From Acipenser ruthenus (Eukaryota > Chordata > Actinopteri > Acipenseriformes > Acipenseridae), in contig NC_081201.1 in assembly GCF_902713425.1 (NCBI RefSeq), positions 27,141,613 through 27,205,612 on the forward strand: DNA of 64,000 nt. The letters run 5' to 3'. Made by a program: the position numbers and the translations under genes. Positions 36,932 through 51,399 of this stretch are shown here, one piece after another. The stretch's first letter is position 1, and each line of letters starts with the position of its first letter. Below the pieces are notes generated by a model. The model had not been told where the DNA came from. It ran no database searches and saw only the letters and a program-made list of their open reading frames with translations.

Positions 36932-37095
36932 AAAAGAGCCTGCTAGACAAACTGAATGAACTGCAGTGTCACTTCACGTGGGAAATGAGAAAATAAGACA
37001 TTAATATTGATAATTTCGAAACGAGGCTACTTGAAGATATAGAATTTCCCTGCAAAAATATAAGGGACAATTCTACAATTCCCTAAGAACCCATC
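36932..37095 (+). pseudogene. Relic of an IFIT long exon, unit 2
   Basis: Same relic as 23244-23440, with stop after WEMRK. Compared with unit 1 it lacks about 30 bases after CAATTCCCT. It is followed at about 37,104 by a SINE. Confidence 0.85.
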
Positions 37096-37103
37096 AGAGA
37101 CCT

Positions 37104-37330
37104 CTGGACTCTTGACCGGAGGGTTGTGGGTTCAATCCCCAGTGGGGGACACTGCTGTTGTACCCTTGAGCAAGGTACTTTACCTAGATTGCTCCAGTAA
37201 AAACCCAACTGTATAAATGGGTAATTGTATGTAAAAATAATGTGATATCTGTATAATGTGAAAAAATGTATAATGTGATATCTTGTAACAATTGTAAGTC
37301 GCCCTGGATAAGGGCGTCTGCTAAGAAATA

Positions 37331-37400
<70 letters not shown>
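37104..37400 (+). mobile_element. tRNA-derived SINE with LINE-type tail, unit 2
   Basis: A partial tRNA-like head contains a B-box-like GGGTTCAATCCC (37128-37139). An unrelated body follows, then the 3' tail GTAAGTCGCCCTGGATAAGG...CTAAGAAATAAA and (TAA)n. The 5' end of the head (A box) seems missing. The same insertion is at about 51,119-51,397 in unit 3. Unit 1 has no SINE there. Confidence 0.88.
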
Positions 37401-37402
<2 letters not shown>

Positions 37403-39415
37403 TTACCAGGCTTGCACTAATATTATTATTTTATTAACTAATTTGGGGAAATATAATGTTCAAGTGTTTTTGAAAGCCATAGCACATTCTAGATTCCAAA
37501 ATGTATTATGGAGTAACATTGTTCCATTGCATTTATCGTATATGGCAAAAATAATTCAAATAAAAATATGTTGACGTATGTTTGGAGTGTGTTTGTAAGG
37601 TGGATTGTGTGCAAGTATTCTTTTAATATTTAAATGTATGCTTATGGCAGGATTTTCAAAAGTTCGTAAATTTCGTTATTAAATAATCTTGCTAATGTGA
37701 TTTCCAAAATTATGTTGATTTACAAAATAATGTTAATAATATCTTAACAAGCAGTGCTTCTTGAGACTATTTATTTTGTTTGCGTGGGAATTTAAAAGGA
37801 AATCTGTGTTAATTGTCATAATTGATCAGGAGTTCATTTGCACTTGGAAAAGGAGGGTTTTAATTAAAGAAAGAGTGTAGCGGCTGTGACGCCGACAATA
37901 CAGAGAGAGAGTGTACAAGAGTAGGGTTCCTTTCTTACAGACTACTAGATAATTCAATATTTGTAGGTATGAAAATATTTAAGCTTTTTCTATACTTGTG
38001 GTTATAAATAAAATGTATTCACTTGTTTTAATCATTTCTAACCTTACGGAAAGTTTGTTCTATTGCTAAAATGATATACCGTTATTTGCACCTATGTATT
38101 GTTACACAAATTACCAATGCAACTGTAGCCTATATGAACTCTGGATACGTACATTATATGACAACTGACCTGTACTGTAGATTTTATTTGAATTATACAA
38201 ATAAAAACCTAAGAGTAAATAATGATATCTTGGTATAGAAAACGGCATACTAGATAGATATTACAATAAAGTTTCCTTACAGGCAATAGATCATTGACAT
38301 GGATTTTGCCTAAACGTATTTATAATGTTGTCAGACTTCCCCCACACTTAATGTACAATGTACACTTTCACACATTTGTATGCATATAAAATGTTCTTAT
38401 AATACTGTAAGTGTTCGGTGGCTACTTCTAATCATGTTGAGTTTATTCAAAGAGGCAAGCAAAAATGCACATTAAAAGAGTTTTATATAGTAAGCTGTGT
38501 CAAAATAATGAGGGTAAATGACTAGTGGGATTTAAGTTTTTTTTTTTTTTTTTTTTTTTTAATCCGTACCGTCCATTTTTTACCCACACGCCAGATAATC
38601 GTAAACCAGCATTTTATATGTGAAGTGTTCTAAAAATGTGTACATTCTGGATGACAAAACGCACAATTTTAAATGAAGTTTACAAATTATACACAAAATA
38701 GATATTCCCATTATTTTTTATTTCCATTTGGCTGCTGCTAGCTGGTGGGAGCTGTCTCCCTGTATGGTTGTAGTTTCCATAACAGCGAATTATGCTTCCA
38801 TTCATTTATTTTTCTTAATCTCGTTAACATGCATTTTGACTAACAAGTTTCCGATATCTAGTAATTGAGACAGGAAGGGATGTACGTGACCTGCGACAAT
38901 TAAGAATTTTAATGAGAAATGCGTTCATTACTGATTCATCGACTCAGTTTCAAAGCATTAACGGATTGATTTTTTTAACCCCCCCACCGATCTATACCAA
39001 AGCAATGTTTCATTTTTAAAGCAAATATTTATTCTTTCAGTTAATAACTGCAGGATGTTGCTAACCTTTTCAAAGCGTGCTTTAGGTATGCACACTAAAA
39101 CAAAATCAGAGGAAAATGAAAGAAAATTATAGGAAGTTACATTTCAAAAAGTGTTTTTCATTTTAATGTTAGTGTAAATTACTTTTGTAAATTAAGGGGT
39201 TTGGAGTACATTTCCATCTCAGGGTTTTGACTAGTTTAGTTTTATAAATGTGTATTAGCAGGTCTGTCTGGGGCCTCAGTGTGTAAGCAGCTTTCAGAAC
39301 ATTGGTTTTGTACAGGAATGTCAATATAGTCAATATCAAATACATATTTATTCTGGAAAATGTAATCATAATATTGAATTTCATTATCATCTTGATATCT
39401 TGTAATTTCTTACAG
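37401..39415. other. Intronic/intergenic stretch before gene 3, unit 2
   Basis: Near-identical to 23,455-25,476 of unit 1, including the T-run (38,538-38,560). No coding signal. Confidence 0.6.
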
Positions 39416-40877
39416 CTCACAAAATACCCTGCACGACAAACTGCTTCAACTAGAGTGTCACTTCACATGGGATTTGAAAAAAGAAGAAATTAAGATGAAC
39501 CATTTGGAAATGACGATACATGAAAATATTGAATTCTCCGTGGTCAAATATAAGGGAAAGCTCTACAATTACCTTGCCTATGTGAAGCACCTGAAAGGTT
39601 TTAACGAAGAAGCCCTGAAATATCTAGAACAAGCTGAAGAGATAACAAAGAAGGACCATGAAGATGAATTTGAGAAGCTGGCCATTGTCACTTATGGAAA
39701 CTTTGCTTGGGTGTACTATCACATGGCTGAGCTCACCAAAGCCCAGAGCTACCTGGAGAAGCTGGAAGACATTTGCAAGACGTTCCCCACAGCCTCCCGC
39801 TACAGTGTCCTCCTTCCTGTTGTGTATGGGGAAAAGGGATGGTCCTTTTTTAAGGTTTGTGACGAGAAACATTATAAGATAGCAAAAGAATGTTTTGAAA
39901 GGGCTCTTGAAGAAGAGCCAGATGAGAAGGAGTGGAATGCTGATTATGCCATTGTGCTGTACCGCCTTGAAACGTTTGGACCTTCAGTTTGTGCTGAAGA
40001 CTCAGTTGCACTAAAACAGTTAAAACATGCTCTTGAGCTAGATCCAGAAAACCCCGTTCTCATGGTATACCTGGGAATAAAACTGCAGGTTTATGAACAA
40101 AATGAGGAAGCCCTGAAATTAGTGAATCAAGCTCTGAGGCTGTCACCAAATAACCCCCATATTACTAGATATGCGGCAAGGTTTTTCAGAAAATGTGGCT
40201 GTCCAGACAAATCCTTGGAGATATTAAAAGAGGCATTGCAAGCAGCTCCTGATTCATATTCTCTACACTCTCAATTAGGACTTACCTACAAATCCAAAAT
40301 TGGTAAATTCCAGGGCCAGTGGAATCAGGATCCCACAGAGGTTGAGAAATTTGTGAAATTAAGCATTTTATACTTTGAAAAAGCAGTTAGGATGAAACCA
40401 TCAAACATTCAAGATCAGGTAGATCTGGCACACATGTATGCAGAATCTGGAGACATAAAGAAGGCAGAAGATATATATCAGAAATTATTTGAAATGCCAG
40501 TCACCTGGCTTGATGATATACAAACAATACATTTTTGTTTTGGGAGCTTCCAGTTCCATTACAAAAAATCAGAGCCTGATGCTATTAAACACTACAAAAT
40601 TGGGTTACAGATCCAAAATACATCTTCACGAGGCAACCAGTGTTATGCTCAACTACAAAAAATTGCCAGAAGACGTATTGCAAGAAATCCACGTAATGCG
40701 GAAGGTTTTGCCATTTTGGGTTCAGCTCATCAACTCAGAAACGAGCTACCGGAAGCACTCGACAACTATGAGAAGGCATTGCAGCTTGACCCAGGCAATG
40801 AAAGATACAAGAGTACTGTTTCTGACCTGTGTGTCCCTATAATATGCTCTACCTTAAGAAATACTGTACTAAAATAA
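39416..40877 (+). CDS. ifit: IFIT family protein, intact long exon, unit 2 (gene 3)
   Basis: Acceptor TTTCTTACAG ends at 39415. With ATGGA at 35286 the protein is 488 aa. The frame is uninterrupted. Relative to gene 2 it has Asp21 (the family-typical CHFTWDL), Asn30, Glu41, Leu55, Thr79, Ala91, Lys205, Pro215, Gln226, His250, Thr252, Tyr254, Ser284, Asn332 and Asn444. Several N-terminal differences (30, 55, 79) agree with the linked IFIT pseudogene, suggesting conversion or retained ancestry. Tyr254 lies in TRYAARFF, aligned with an RNA-contacting region of human IFITs (alignment by eye). The C-terminal 15 residues match gene 2. AATAAA at 40873-40878 overlaps the stop. Confidence 0.93.
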
Positions 40878-40878
40878 A

Positions 40879-41811
40879 TTAAAATGCAATGACAGCGGTG
40901 GGAATATTTCTTAGTATTTCCTGTTTGGTTAGTTTCTGGTTGTGACATTCATACAACAAATTAATCTGTTTTTAAATATTAAAGAGATGTTACTATTTGG
41001 ATAAATAACCGCAAAACGTAAAATTGAAAATTAAACTATGTCCTAATTATGTGATGTGAATTGACCCAATGAACTGATTTTCATCACTGTTTACCAGCTT
41101 TGAATCATTAGAGAAATATTTCAGCTTTTAAAATGTGTGAATTATATAATTCAATAGTTATTTGTTGTAATTGTGATATGAATTGACATAAAAAATAAAC
41201 TGACCTTCTTTATTGCTTATTTGCTTTTAATTATTAAAGAGATGTTTTGATTCATAATTGTGAAATGTATAATCAATAATGGTATTATTTTTTAATTATG
41301 TGATGTGATTTGGTTTATTGAAAATGTTATCATTCTAATTGTGATAGAACTAAATGATACTTTGTTACTTTATTTAAGTGACTTCTGTGATGATTTGTCA
41401 TTGTCTTGGTTTTTTCTAAAGCTGAAATGGTCAAATACATTTCTGGACTTTGTCTGAGGGAATTACTTTTTTATTTTCTGAAAATAAAAGTTACCCCCCC
41501 CCCCCCCTCCCCAAAAAAAACAAACATGTTGAATAACCAGCTGCTGATTTCACAAAATGTGCTGATGTGTTACTGTATTAACTTTTCACAAATGTGTCCT
41601 TATAATATGCTGTACCTTAAGAAATACTAAAATAAATTCAAATTCAATTACACATGTTTTGACTCGATGTCTTTTTGAATATCTTGTAATTTACATTCAT
41701 ACTAGTATCTCTACTAAGTACAAATCCAATATTTCTTTTACTACTATTTCTCTCTACTGCACCTCTGATTTTTTTAAATGCAAGAATCCAATGAATCAAT
41801 ACAGACACATT
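40879..41811. other. 3' flank of gene 3, unit 2
   Basis: Counterpart of 26,940-27,876, with a C-run at about 41,494-41,512 and a second echo of the IFIT 3' end at about 41,592-41,640. No gene. Confidence 0.55.
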
Positions 41812-41905
41812 CTCCAATGGCTGTCTTGGGTTCAGCTCTTCAACTCAGAAAGGAAAAACCACAAGCTATCGACTGTAAAGAGAAAGCATTGCAGCTTGAC
41901 ACAGG
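41812..41905 (+). pseudogene. IFIT C-terminal scrap fused to an intron, unit 2
   Basis: Same fusion as 27,877-27,971: decayed last TPR joined at GACACAGGC to intron sequence CTACATTTCTATC. It is shared by all complete units and so predates the amplification. Confidence 0.85.
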
Positions 41906-42113
41906 CTACATTTCTATCTCAGGGTTTTTGATTAGTTTAGTTTTATAAATGTATATTAGCAGGTCTGTCTGAGGCCTCAGTGTGTAAGCAGCTTTCAGCA
42001 CATGGGTTCTGTACAGGAATGTCAATATAGCTCTTATCAAATACTTCATTCTTCTGGAAAATGTAATCATAATATTGAATTTCATTATCATCTTGATATC
42101 TTATAATTTACAG

Positions 42114-43529
42114 CTCACAAAATACCCTGCATGACAAACTGCTTCAACTAGAGTGTCACTTCACATGGGGTTTGAAAAAAGAAGAAATTAAAATTAACGA
42201 TTTGGAAATGACAACACTTGAAAATATACAATTCTCCCTGGAAAAATCTAAGAGAAAACTCTACAATAACCTTGCACCTACAATGTTTTAATGCAGAAGC
42301 CCTGAAATATCTAGAACAAGCTGAAGAGATAACAAAGAAGGACCATGAAGATGAATTTGAGAAGCTGACCATTGTTACTTATGGAAACTTTGCCTGGGTG
42401 TACTATCACATGCATAAGTTGACCCAAGCTGAGAGCTACCTGGAGAAACTGGAAGACATTTGCAAGATGTTCCCCACAGCCTCCCGCTACAGTGTCCTCC
42501 TTCCTGCTGTGTATGGGGAAAAGGGATGGTCCTTTTTGAAGGTTTGTGACAAGAAACAGTATAAGATAACAGAAGAATGTTTTGAAAGGACTTTTGAAGA
42601 AGAGCCAGATGAGAAGGAGTGGAATGCTGATTATGCTATTGTGCTGTACTGCCTTGAAACGTTTGGACCTTCAGTTTGTGCTGAAGACTCAGTTGCACTA
42701 AAACAGTTAAAACATGCTCTAGAGCTAGATCCAGAAAACCCATTTCTCATGGTACACCTGTGAATAAAACTGCAGGTTTATGAACAAAATGAGGAAGCCC
42801 TGGAACTAGTGAAGCAAGCTCTGAGGCTGTCACCACAAAGCCCCAGTATTGCTGGATATGCGGCAAGGTTTTTCAGAAACCATGGCTGTCCAGACAAATC
42901 CTTGGAGATATTAAAAGAGTCGTTGAAAGCAGCTCCTGATTCATATCCTCTACACTATCAATTAGGACTTACCTACAGATCCAACATTGGTAAATTCCAG
43001 GGCCAGTGGAATCAGGATCCCACAGAGGTTGAGCAATTTGTTAAATTAAGTATTGTACACTTAGAAAAGGCTGTTAAGATGAAGCTATCTAAAATTCAAC
43101 CTCAGTTAGAGATGGCACAAATGTATGCAGAATGTAACCACATGTCACAAGCAGAAGATATATATCAGAGGTTATTTGACATGCCAATTACCTGGCTTGA
43201 TGATATACAGGGATTACAGCTTTGTTTTGGGAAGTTCCAGTACTATTACAAAAAATCAGAGCCTGATGCTATTAAACATTATAAAATTGGATTACAGATC
43301 CAAAATACATCTTCACGAGGCAACCAGTGTTATGGTCAGCTACAAAAAATTGCCAAAATTGCAAAGAATCAACATGCAGAAGGTTTTGCCATTTTGGGTT
43401 CAGCTCATCAACTCAGAAACAAGATACCACAAGCACTCGACTACTATGAGAAGGCATGACCCAGGCAATGAAAGATACATGGGTTCTGTTGACCTGTGTG
43501 AATCATTGCAGTACAAATGCACTGTATAA
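42114..43529 (+). pseudogene. IFIT pseudogene, unit 2
   Basis: Acceptor ends at 42113. It shares with the unit 1 and 3 copies the 11-base deletion after KRKLYNN (frameshift near 42,280) and the TGA after MVHL (42761-42763). It also has the 8-base loss before the last TPR shared with unit 1 (near 43,455). It lacks unit 1's extra TGA and 7-base deletion, so two long open stretches remain (42218-42763 and 42809-43459). These are still non-functional as an IFIT protein. Confidence 0.92.
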
Positions 43530-44394
43530 TCTCTCCACAAATGTGTCTCTATAATATGCTCTACCTTAAGAAATACTCTACTAAAATAAATAAAAATTCA
43601 ATGACAGAGGTGGGAATATTTCTTGGTACTCCTGTTTTGTTATTTTCTGATTGTGACATTATGACAACAGATTTATCCGTTTTTAAATATTAAAGAGATG
43701 TTACCATTTGGAAAAACAGCCGCAAAACGTATCATTGATAATCGTATTAGGTCCGAATTATGTGATGTGGATTGACCCAATGAACTGCTTTTTGTCATTG
43801 TTTACCAGCTTCGAATCATTAGAGAAATATTTCAACTTTTAAATATTGTGAATTGTACCATTTAAAATAGTTATTTGTTGTAATTGTGACATGAATTGAC
43901 TAATAGAAAATGAACTGACCTCTGTTATTGCTTATCTGCTTTTAATTATTAAAGAGATGTTTTTTAATTTGAGTCATAATTGTGAAATGTATAATGGTAT
44001 TATTTTTTAATTATGTGATGTGATTTGACTAATTGAAAATATTATCATTCTAATTGTGATGTAACTAATTGATACTTTGTTGCTCTATTTAAGTGATTTC
44101 TCTGATGATTTTATTCAATCTGACAAAGACCTAGTGGTCGAAACGTCATTGTCTTGTTTTTTAACAGTGAAATTATCAAATAAACATCTAGACTTTGTCT
44201 GAGAGAATGCTTTTTTATTTTCTTAAAGTAAAACTGAAAAAAGTTGAATAATCAGCTGCTGATTATAAGTTATTTTTCTCCCAATATGAATACATACAAA
44301 TGGGTTATGCTTCACCTTGATCAAAAAAGCATTACAATTATTTTGAACAGGGATAGACCTTGCTGTTACAAAAAACACCTAAATAGCAGTCACC
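43530..44394. other. 3' flank of IFIT pseudogene, unit 2
   Basis: Near-identical to 29,579-30,445, including the hairpin module CTGACAAAGACC...GGTCGAAACG near 44,119-44,144. No gene. Confidence 0.5.
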
Positions 44395-44405
44395 AAAGAA
44401 AGAAA

Positions 44406-44461
<56 letters not shown>

Positions 44462-44490
44462 AAAGCCTTTACATTGTATCTCATTGTATT

Positions 44491-45120
44491 TTATTATTAT
44501 TATTATTATTATTATTGTTATTATTATTATTATTATTATTTATTTCTTAGCAGACGCCCTTATCCAGGGCGACTTACAATCGTAAGCAAATACATTTCAA
44601 GTGTTACAATACAAGTAATACAATAAGAGCAAGAAATACAATAACTTTTGTTCAAGCAAAGTATAAGTGTGACAAACCACAATTCAATAATACAGCAGAT
44701 AATAGTGATAGTTACATCAGGATATGATTAAATACAAAGTACTACAGGTTAAGCACTTGGCAGATTACAGTATTCTGAAGTACAGGATTAAATGCAGTAA
44801 AATAGGGGCAGATAAGAGCAAAATAAAGCACATTTACATGAAGGGTGATAGTGTCCCAGGATACAAACAGAGGAGTTCTACAGGTGCTCTTTGAAGAGGT
44901 GAGTCTTAAGGAGGCGCCGGAATGTGGTCAGGGACTGGGCAGTCCTGACATCTGTAGGAAGGTAATTCCACCACTGCGGAGCAAGGGTGGAGAAGGAGCG
45001 GGCTCTGGAGGCAGGGGAGCGTAGCGGAGGTAGAGCTAGTCTTCTAGTGCAGGCGGAGCGGAGAGGTCGAGTGGGGGTGTAGGGAGAGATGAGGGTCTGG
45101 AGGTAGCTGGGTGCAGTCTG
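44491..45120 (-). mobile_element. 5'-truncated L2/CR1-like LINE, unit 2
   Basis: Same insertion as in unit 1, with a longer (TTA)n run containing one TTG. A GAAA microsatellite lies just before it (about 44,395-44,464). Confidence 0.85.
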
Positions 45121-46149
45121 ATTGTTTTTTGTCAGCTATAGGCTTTATACACATAAAAAGAAAGCTGTTTTAAACGCACAAAACATATTAGTGTTAAAAT
45201 TTAGTGATGAGAAACAGAGTTTATATGTATTATGACTGTAAGTATTGTATGCGAATGAATTGTGCAGGTATTTGCAAAATGAGGGAATACAGTAAAAACA
45301 TATTTGTTTCACTATTTAACAATGAATACTAGGCTATTTTAATGTAATTCTGTGCTACTGTCTTGCTGTGCCATTTGTCATTCAACCAAAATTTTAAAAA
45401 TATGAGAAAAATAACCGGAGCTTGCTGACGCTCCAGTGCCTTCTATACTTTCTTATGCGCTGGAAAGGAAATGTGTTAACATTAGAGATCACTTTTTTCT
45501 CAACCAAAAGTCAAATATCATGAACGGTGACAAAAATTAAATTTCTTGTGGTTACAGTTCTTTTTCAGGAAGGCTTGTCTATATAAGCTATATAAAAATA
45601 TTATCGTTTTTTTTTTAAATAAAGAAACATACACTGCCCCTAACCTCTCACTCGCGTCCAGCACCTGTATGTGCCAGTTCTGATTATCTTTTTAAAACCT
45701 GACATTCGATTATTTCAGACAACTTGTCTTTCTCAAGACATGTCCCATAGCCATAACATGACAATGTAAACTGACGGTGAATGCCATTTACGTCTTATGT
45801 AGGGGACACAGCTCATTTGCATACCTCTAACAATTGGTTAGATACAATCCTCGGTAACAATCCATGATCTAAACCCATTACTGGCCGGTACAATAACCAG
45901 GCAGTAGTTTTATAAATCCCATGTTAAATACTGCCCAGTCATTTTTTTTAATGGCCGCAAATTACCGCCACCTTTTATGCATATGGGGACGTGAGCTCAA
46001 TCGCATGCAGATTCAGCGAGTTCCAAATCTATTAAAAAATAAAAACTTCCTTTGATTAAACTCTTTACGCAAAAACGATGCACAGGCTTGACTATCGATA
46101 GTTGTCAAACGATAGAATGCATCAAGAAATCGATAATTGCCTCAGCCTT
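45121..46149. other. Unit 2, 3' end: no gene
   Basis: Near-identical to 31,133-32,162. Nothing recognised. Confidence 0.5.
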
Positions 46150-47660
46150 ACTCGTATATAATAGTTAATTTGTTACCTTCTGTCCTCAACTGTCAGCTGT
46201 AATTATTAGGGAATTTGTAAGTTAGTGTGCAAGTTTACAGTTCATTGACACTCCTCCGCATATGGCAACCACTGACAAGATGTTATCACATATGTTGTCA
46301 ATAACAATATTTATTAGTTATTACACAGTACAACGACCCATAGTGTCATCACAGAATCACGCGATTTGAACCTTGACTGATGATGCATAGGTGTTACCCT
46401 ATTATTAGCTATCTGATACAAGTTCTGTAGATGTATTGCACTTTAATTGACCTTTAAATGCTAGCTCATATGTTTCGATTTATCAAAACCTGAAACTGGC
46501 AGAGTTCCAAGTTGGTTCCTTTCCAACCTAGGTGGCATTCTCACCAATAAGTTTTTGTTTCTGTTCTGCTCAAGCTTGTTTTTCACTGAGGATTATTTAG
46601 ATGCTTCCTTGTTCATTGAAAATATTTTAGCTGCAATGGCTGTTAGTTTTAAAAACATTACAGTGGATTGACAGGAACTGAAACAAAATAACTAATCAAA
46701 ATCTGCATCACAAAACATTAAGCACTAAATAATGTCTTAACATGCTGGGAAGTTAAATAATTAACTGCACATAATTAAAGTGTCTCAGAATGACTCCTGT
46801 ACTGCATATGATACAGAATGTATCCTCTTCCTCAGTTTCTAAACATCAGAAACATTGATTCAGGGGCTTCTTTTAAAAAATCACTTGGTTTACATAGACA
46901 GCAGCAGACTAAGATGAAACCAGTGTGATTGGGGGTTCTGTCAGCCCCAGTTAGGATTGCAGGCTGGTGGAAATCGTTCTCAAATGCAGGAGGTTTCCTT
47001 ATAAGAGTCCAATGTGAAGGAAACTGGAGACAGCTGTTAAACATATAGTTATATATGTAAATATATACTCATGTGGCGTGAGACGAAAAGCTTTGAAAGG
47101 GTGTTTGTAAATGACAATAGTTTTGCATACCAGATTCCTTCTTCATTGTTCACAACATGAAAAACCGGAAATGTTTTGGTTATAATAAAAAATGTTTTTA
47201 ACAGCCAGGTGTTGTAATACCAATAGATGTTATTGCCTTGTATTTGCTTGAGCATTTTTTTTTCTTTTTGCATAGAGTTTCTTGTTTCTTGTAATTTCAC
47301 CTGAAAAAGAGACCTCTGAGATCTTGAAAGCTTGTGATTAATTATTGTTTAGTTAGTCTAATAAAAGGTATCACTTCTTCTCTTTGTCTTTTGTTTTTAG
47401 AATAAATTCAAATTGGTTAACTTCTTTGTTAACAAATTTGAATGTATTATTAGATTGTATGTATTTAACATTCAACATAGTACCAGTCTGCACAATTGCC
47501 ATTGCAGAATGCATTGGCAGAAAATTGATATAATAAGGAGTGCCGCTGAAATTGGGGAAGCTATTAGTGATTCAAATATGTTATATATATTAGGGAGAGG
47601 AGACTGTTATCTATTTAGAGATACACATATATTTACAGTAGTGAGCGAGTGGGGTAAAAT

Positions 47661-47930
47661 ATGGCCAAATGTTTTGCATTGTCCTATCGAATTAACAAAT
47701 GTTGCTTCATAAAGTCAAATGAAACCTGCTGAACAATGTTACATTAACATATTGAATGACATACTCTTTGTAGTTTTCCATATACTTAACGAAAAACTGA
47801 CAAAAATGGAAAAATTGGACATTTCAAAATCTAATATGAAATACTGTACTACTGTTATGGCATCCGGTAAACTTTTGTAGTTTCTTTGATTACATGATGT
47901 TAAATAAAATATCTAAATGATGTTCATAAC
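47661..47930. mobile_element. Tc1-type MITE fragment, unit 3
   Basis: Starts at ATGGCCAAATGTTTTGCATT, without the extra 30-base gap of the unit 2 copy. The right end is missing as in units 2 and 4. Confidence 0.7.
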
Positions 47931-48467
47931 CCCAGTCTTTAATGAACTTCTGTTGTTTGAAAGTGTTCCAAAACCAGAACCCCAAAACTATGTTATACAT
48001 TGCAAGTTTTTGTTTTTTCATTTTGTAACATTAACAGGATTTTTCTCATTTAACAAAAATCAGAGTTAATTAAAGAATGGAGGAAACACTTTGAAAATAT
48101 GGCCCAATATCTTTTAAGCTGAAATCTGTTGTAGAGGACATATGTTTGGAGTGTGTTTGTAAGGTGGATTGTATGCTTAAGAGACCAAGGGGGACATGTA
48201 TCAAGATTGAATGACACAGTGCTAAACTGGCAGAGTGTAAAGCAGCACTCTGCCACGGCACAAATTTTACCCCATCCCGAATGTAATCCAGCTGTGAGAA
48301 ATGGTTTCCCCTTGGTTTCTTAATATAAAAGTCAAATTATAGGCTGTGCAGTGTTTATAAATGCTTGCTGGAACATCATGAGTGGACAGTGTGCATTTTA
48401 CATTTCCAAGTGCCTTAGAAGACGCACTTCTAGGGGGAACCACTTTCCACGGCTGCAATACACAGCA

Positions 48468-48631
48468 TATCGATAGGTTATGGATGTAACCCCGGTTCCC
48501 TGAAAGAAAGATGACCACCAACCAATACTTTTGGGATATGCCTGCCACAGGTCAGGCATTCACTGAGCATTTTATATCATAGCTGCCAATAGGTCCCGGT
48601 CCTCAGTCCTGCCGGCTGAGGTATTAAATAG
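48468..48631. mobile_element. DIRS-like element, short terminal remnant, unit 3
   Basis: Counterpart of 34,452-34,615. Fossil terminal piece without coding content. Confidence 0.7.
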
Positions 48632-49195
48632 TAAAGCAAAGGGTCTAGGTGCAAAGGGTCTAGGTGTGGTATAGCAAAGGGTCTGGGTGTGGTAAACTGG
48701 ATAACAAATGTCCCACTGTATTAATCTGCATGTATTCATCTCTCACAGTATCTTGACAGTATTGTATATATCATACGCATGTTAAACTAAACACATACAT
48801 CGTCTCATTTTTCCAGTTCCAGCCAAGTTCAGGTAATATATGAACATATATATCAACAAACCAAGGCATACAGGATTCCAAAGGAAGTATTTACAATGAT
48901 GTGCTGCTCACTTTGTAAAGTATGCACTTTACATTGCATGACTGGATTCACATTGCTTGACAGCCTGGCCCCTTACTGCTGTCCCAGTTTCTTAGCTCTT
49001 AACTTTTTCACATGTTGGTTTCAACTACTCCATTTTTAAAAACGTGGCACAGTTCAAAGTACATTTAAGCTCAATTTGTTCATCAATCATTTTTTTTAAT
49101 GATATGATAAGAATCACGTATCTATTGCGTTTTGATTTGGATTACAACAGCGATATTTTATGGACCTATTGTGCCACGTGTGCCATCAGGTACAG

Positions 49196-49306
49196 TATTT
49201 AAGAGGGGTTTTTGTCATGTTTTCCTGCATCTTGCAGTGTCCTGATTGCAAGACAACTTAAAGAAATCTTTACCCGGCTGTGATTGTCCCCAGTCAACAG
49301 TATGGA
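49196..49306 (+). promoter_or_regulatory. TATA box and first exon (ATGGA) of unit 3 IFIT gene
   Basis: TATTTAAG at 49196-49203, ATGGA at 49302-49306, donor GTAAGTA following. Same layout and sequence as in units 1 and 2. Confidence 0.6.
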
Positions 49307-49941
49307 GTAAGTACTTCAGAGATTGCTATGAGTGAATATGATACTGTTTGTTATGAGGAATAGAAATAAGAATCAATTCGTTATGGTTTTTTGTCACATT
49401 ACAGTATGCTAATATGAATACACAGATGTGATTTCCACTTGTTGGATGTAAAATGGTTAGCTTGCTTCTTAAATAATGTAATCAGACAAACAAAATAAAG
49501 CAATTTCAGGACAGTTCTGTTGTGTTATTCTCACAGATCGAAGTATCAGTACAGGCATACAGTAAGTTATTTTTAAATAATTATTGATACGCATGCATTT
49601 GTGAAATTCATAGAATCGTTAGCTAAAGCCTACGGATATATTTTTATTATGGAATTGCCATTCGTAAGCAGGTTTTGAACTATAACTGTGCTACATCTTA
49701 ATAATTACATCAGGTTTTTACTATTGCTGGAAAAACGTTTCTCAGTCACTTTACTGCTTTACAGCTATGGTCAAAAGTTTTGCATCACCCAATAGAATGA
49801 ACTAATTTTATTTCATAAAGTCGAAAGAAAACTACTGAATAATGTTACGTTAACATATTGAATTACATGCCGCTTTGCATTTTCCATATACTTAATGAAA
49901 AACTGACATAAATTGAAAAAGGTATATAAGGTATATATATA

Positions 49942-50945
<1,004 letters not shown>

Positions 50946-50946
50946 G

Positions 50947-51110
50947 AAAAGAGCCTGCTAGACAAACTGAATGAACTGCAGTGTCACTTCACGTGGGAAA
51001 TGAGAAAATAAGACATTAATATTGATAATTTCGAAACGAGGCTACTTGAAGATATAGAATTTCCCTGTAAAAATATAAGGGACAATTCTACAATTCCCTA
51101 AGAACCCATC
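50947..51110 (+). pseudogene. Relic of an IFIT long exon, unit 3
   Basis: Same as 36,932-37,095: stop after WEMRK, about 30 bases missing relative to unit 1, SINE following. Confidence 0.85.
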
Positions 51111-51118
51111 AGAGACCT

Positions 51119-51345
51119 CTGGACTCTTGACCGGAGGTTTGTGGGTTCAATCCCCAGTGGGGGACACTGTTGTTGTACCCTTGAGCAAGGTACTTTACCT
51201 AGATTGCTCCAGTAAAAACCCAACTGTATAAATGGGTAATTGTATGTAAAAATAATGTGATATCTGTATAATGTGAAAAAATGTATAATGTGATATCTTG
51301 TAACAATTGTAAGTCGCCCTGGATAAGGGCGTCTGCTAAGAAATA

Positions 51346-51397
<52 letters not shown>
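51119..51397 (+). mobile_element. tRNA-derived SINE with LINE-type tail, unit 3
   Basis: Same insertion as 37,104-37,400, with a shorter (TAA)n tail. B-box-like GGTTCAATCCCC is present. It is not a functional tRNA gene. Confidence 0.88.

Positions 51398-51399
<2 letters not shown>

Noticed and set aside
37104-37200. Possible tRNA gene (B-box-like sequence)
   Set aside because: There is no cloverleaf or A box; it continues into a SINE body with a LINE tail and is repeated in unit 3 as the same insertion.
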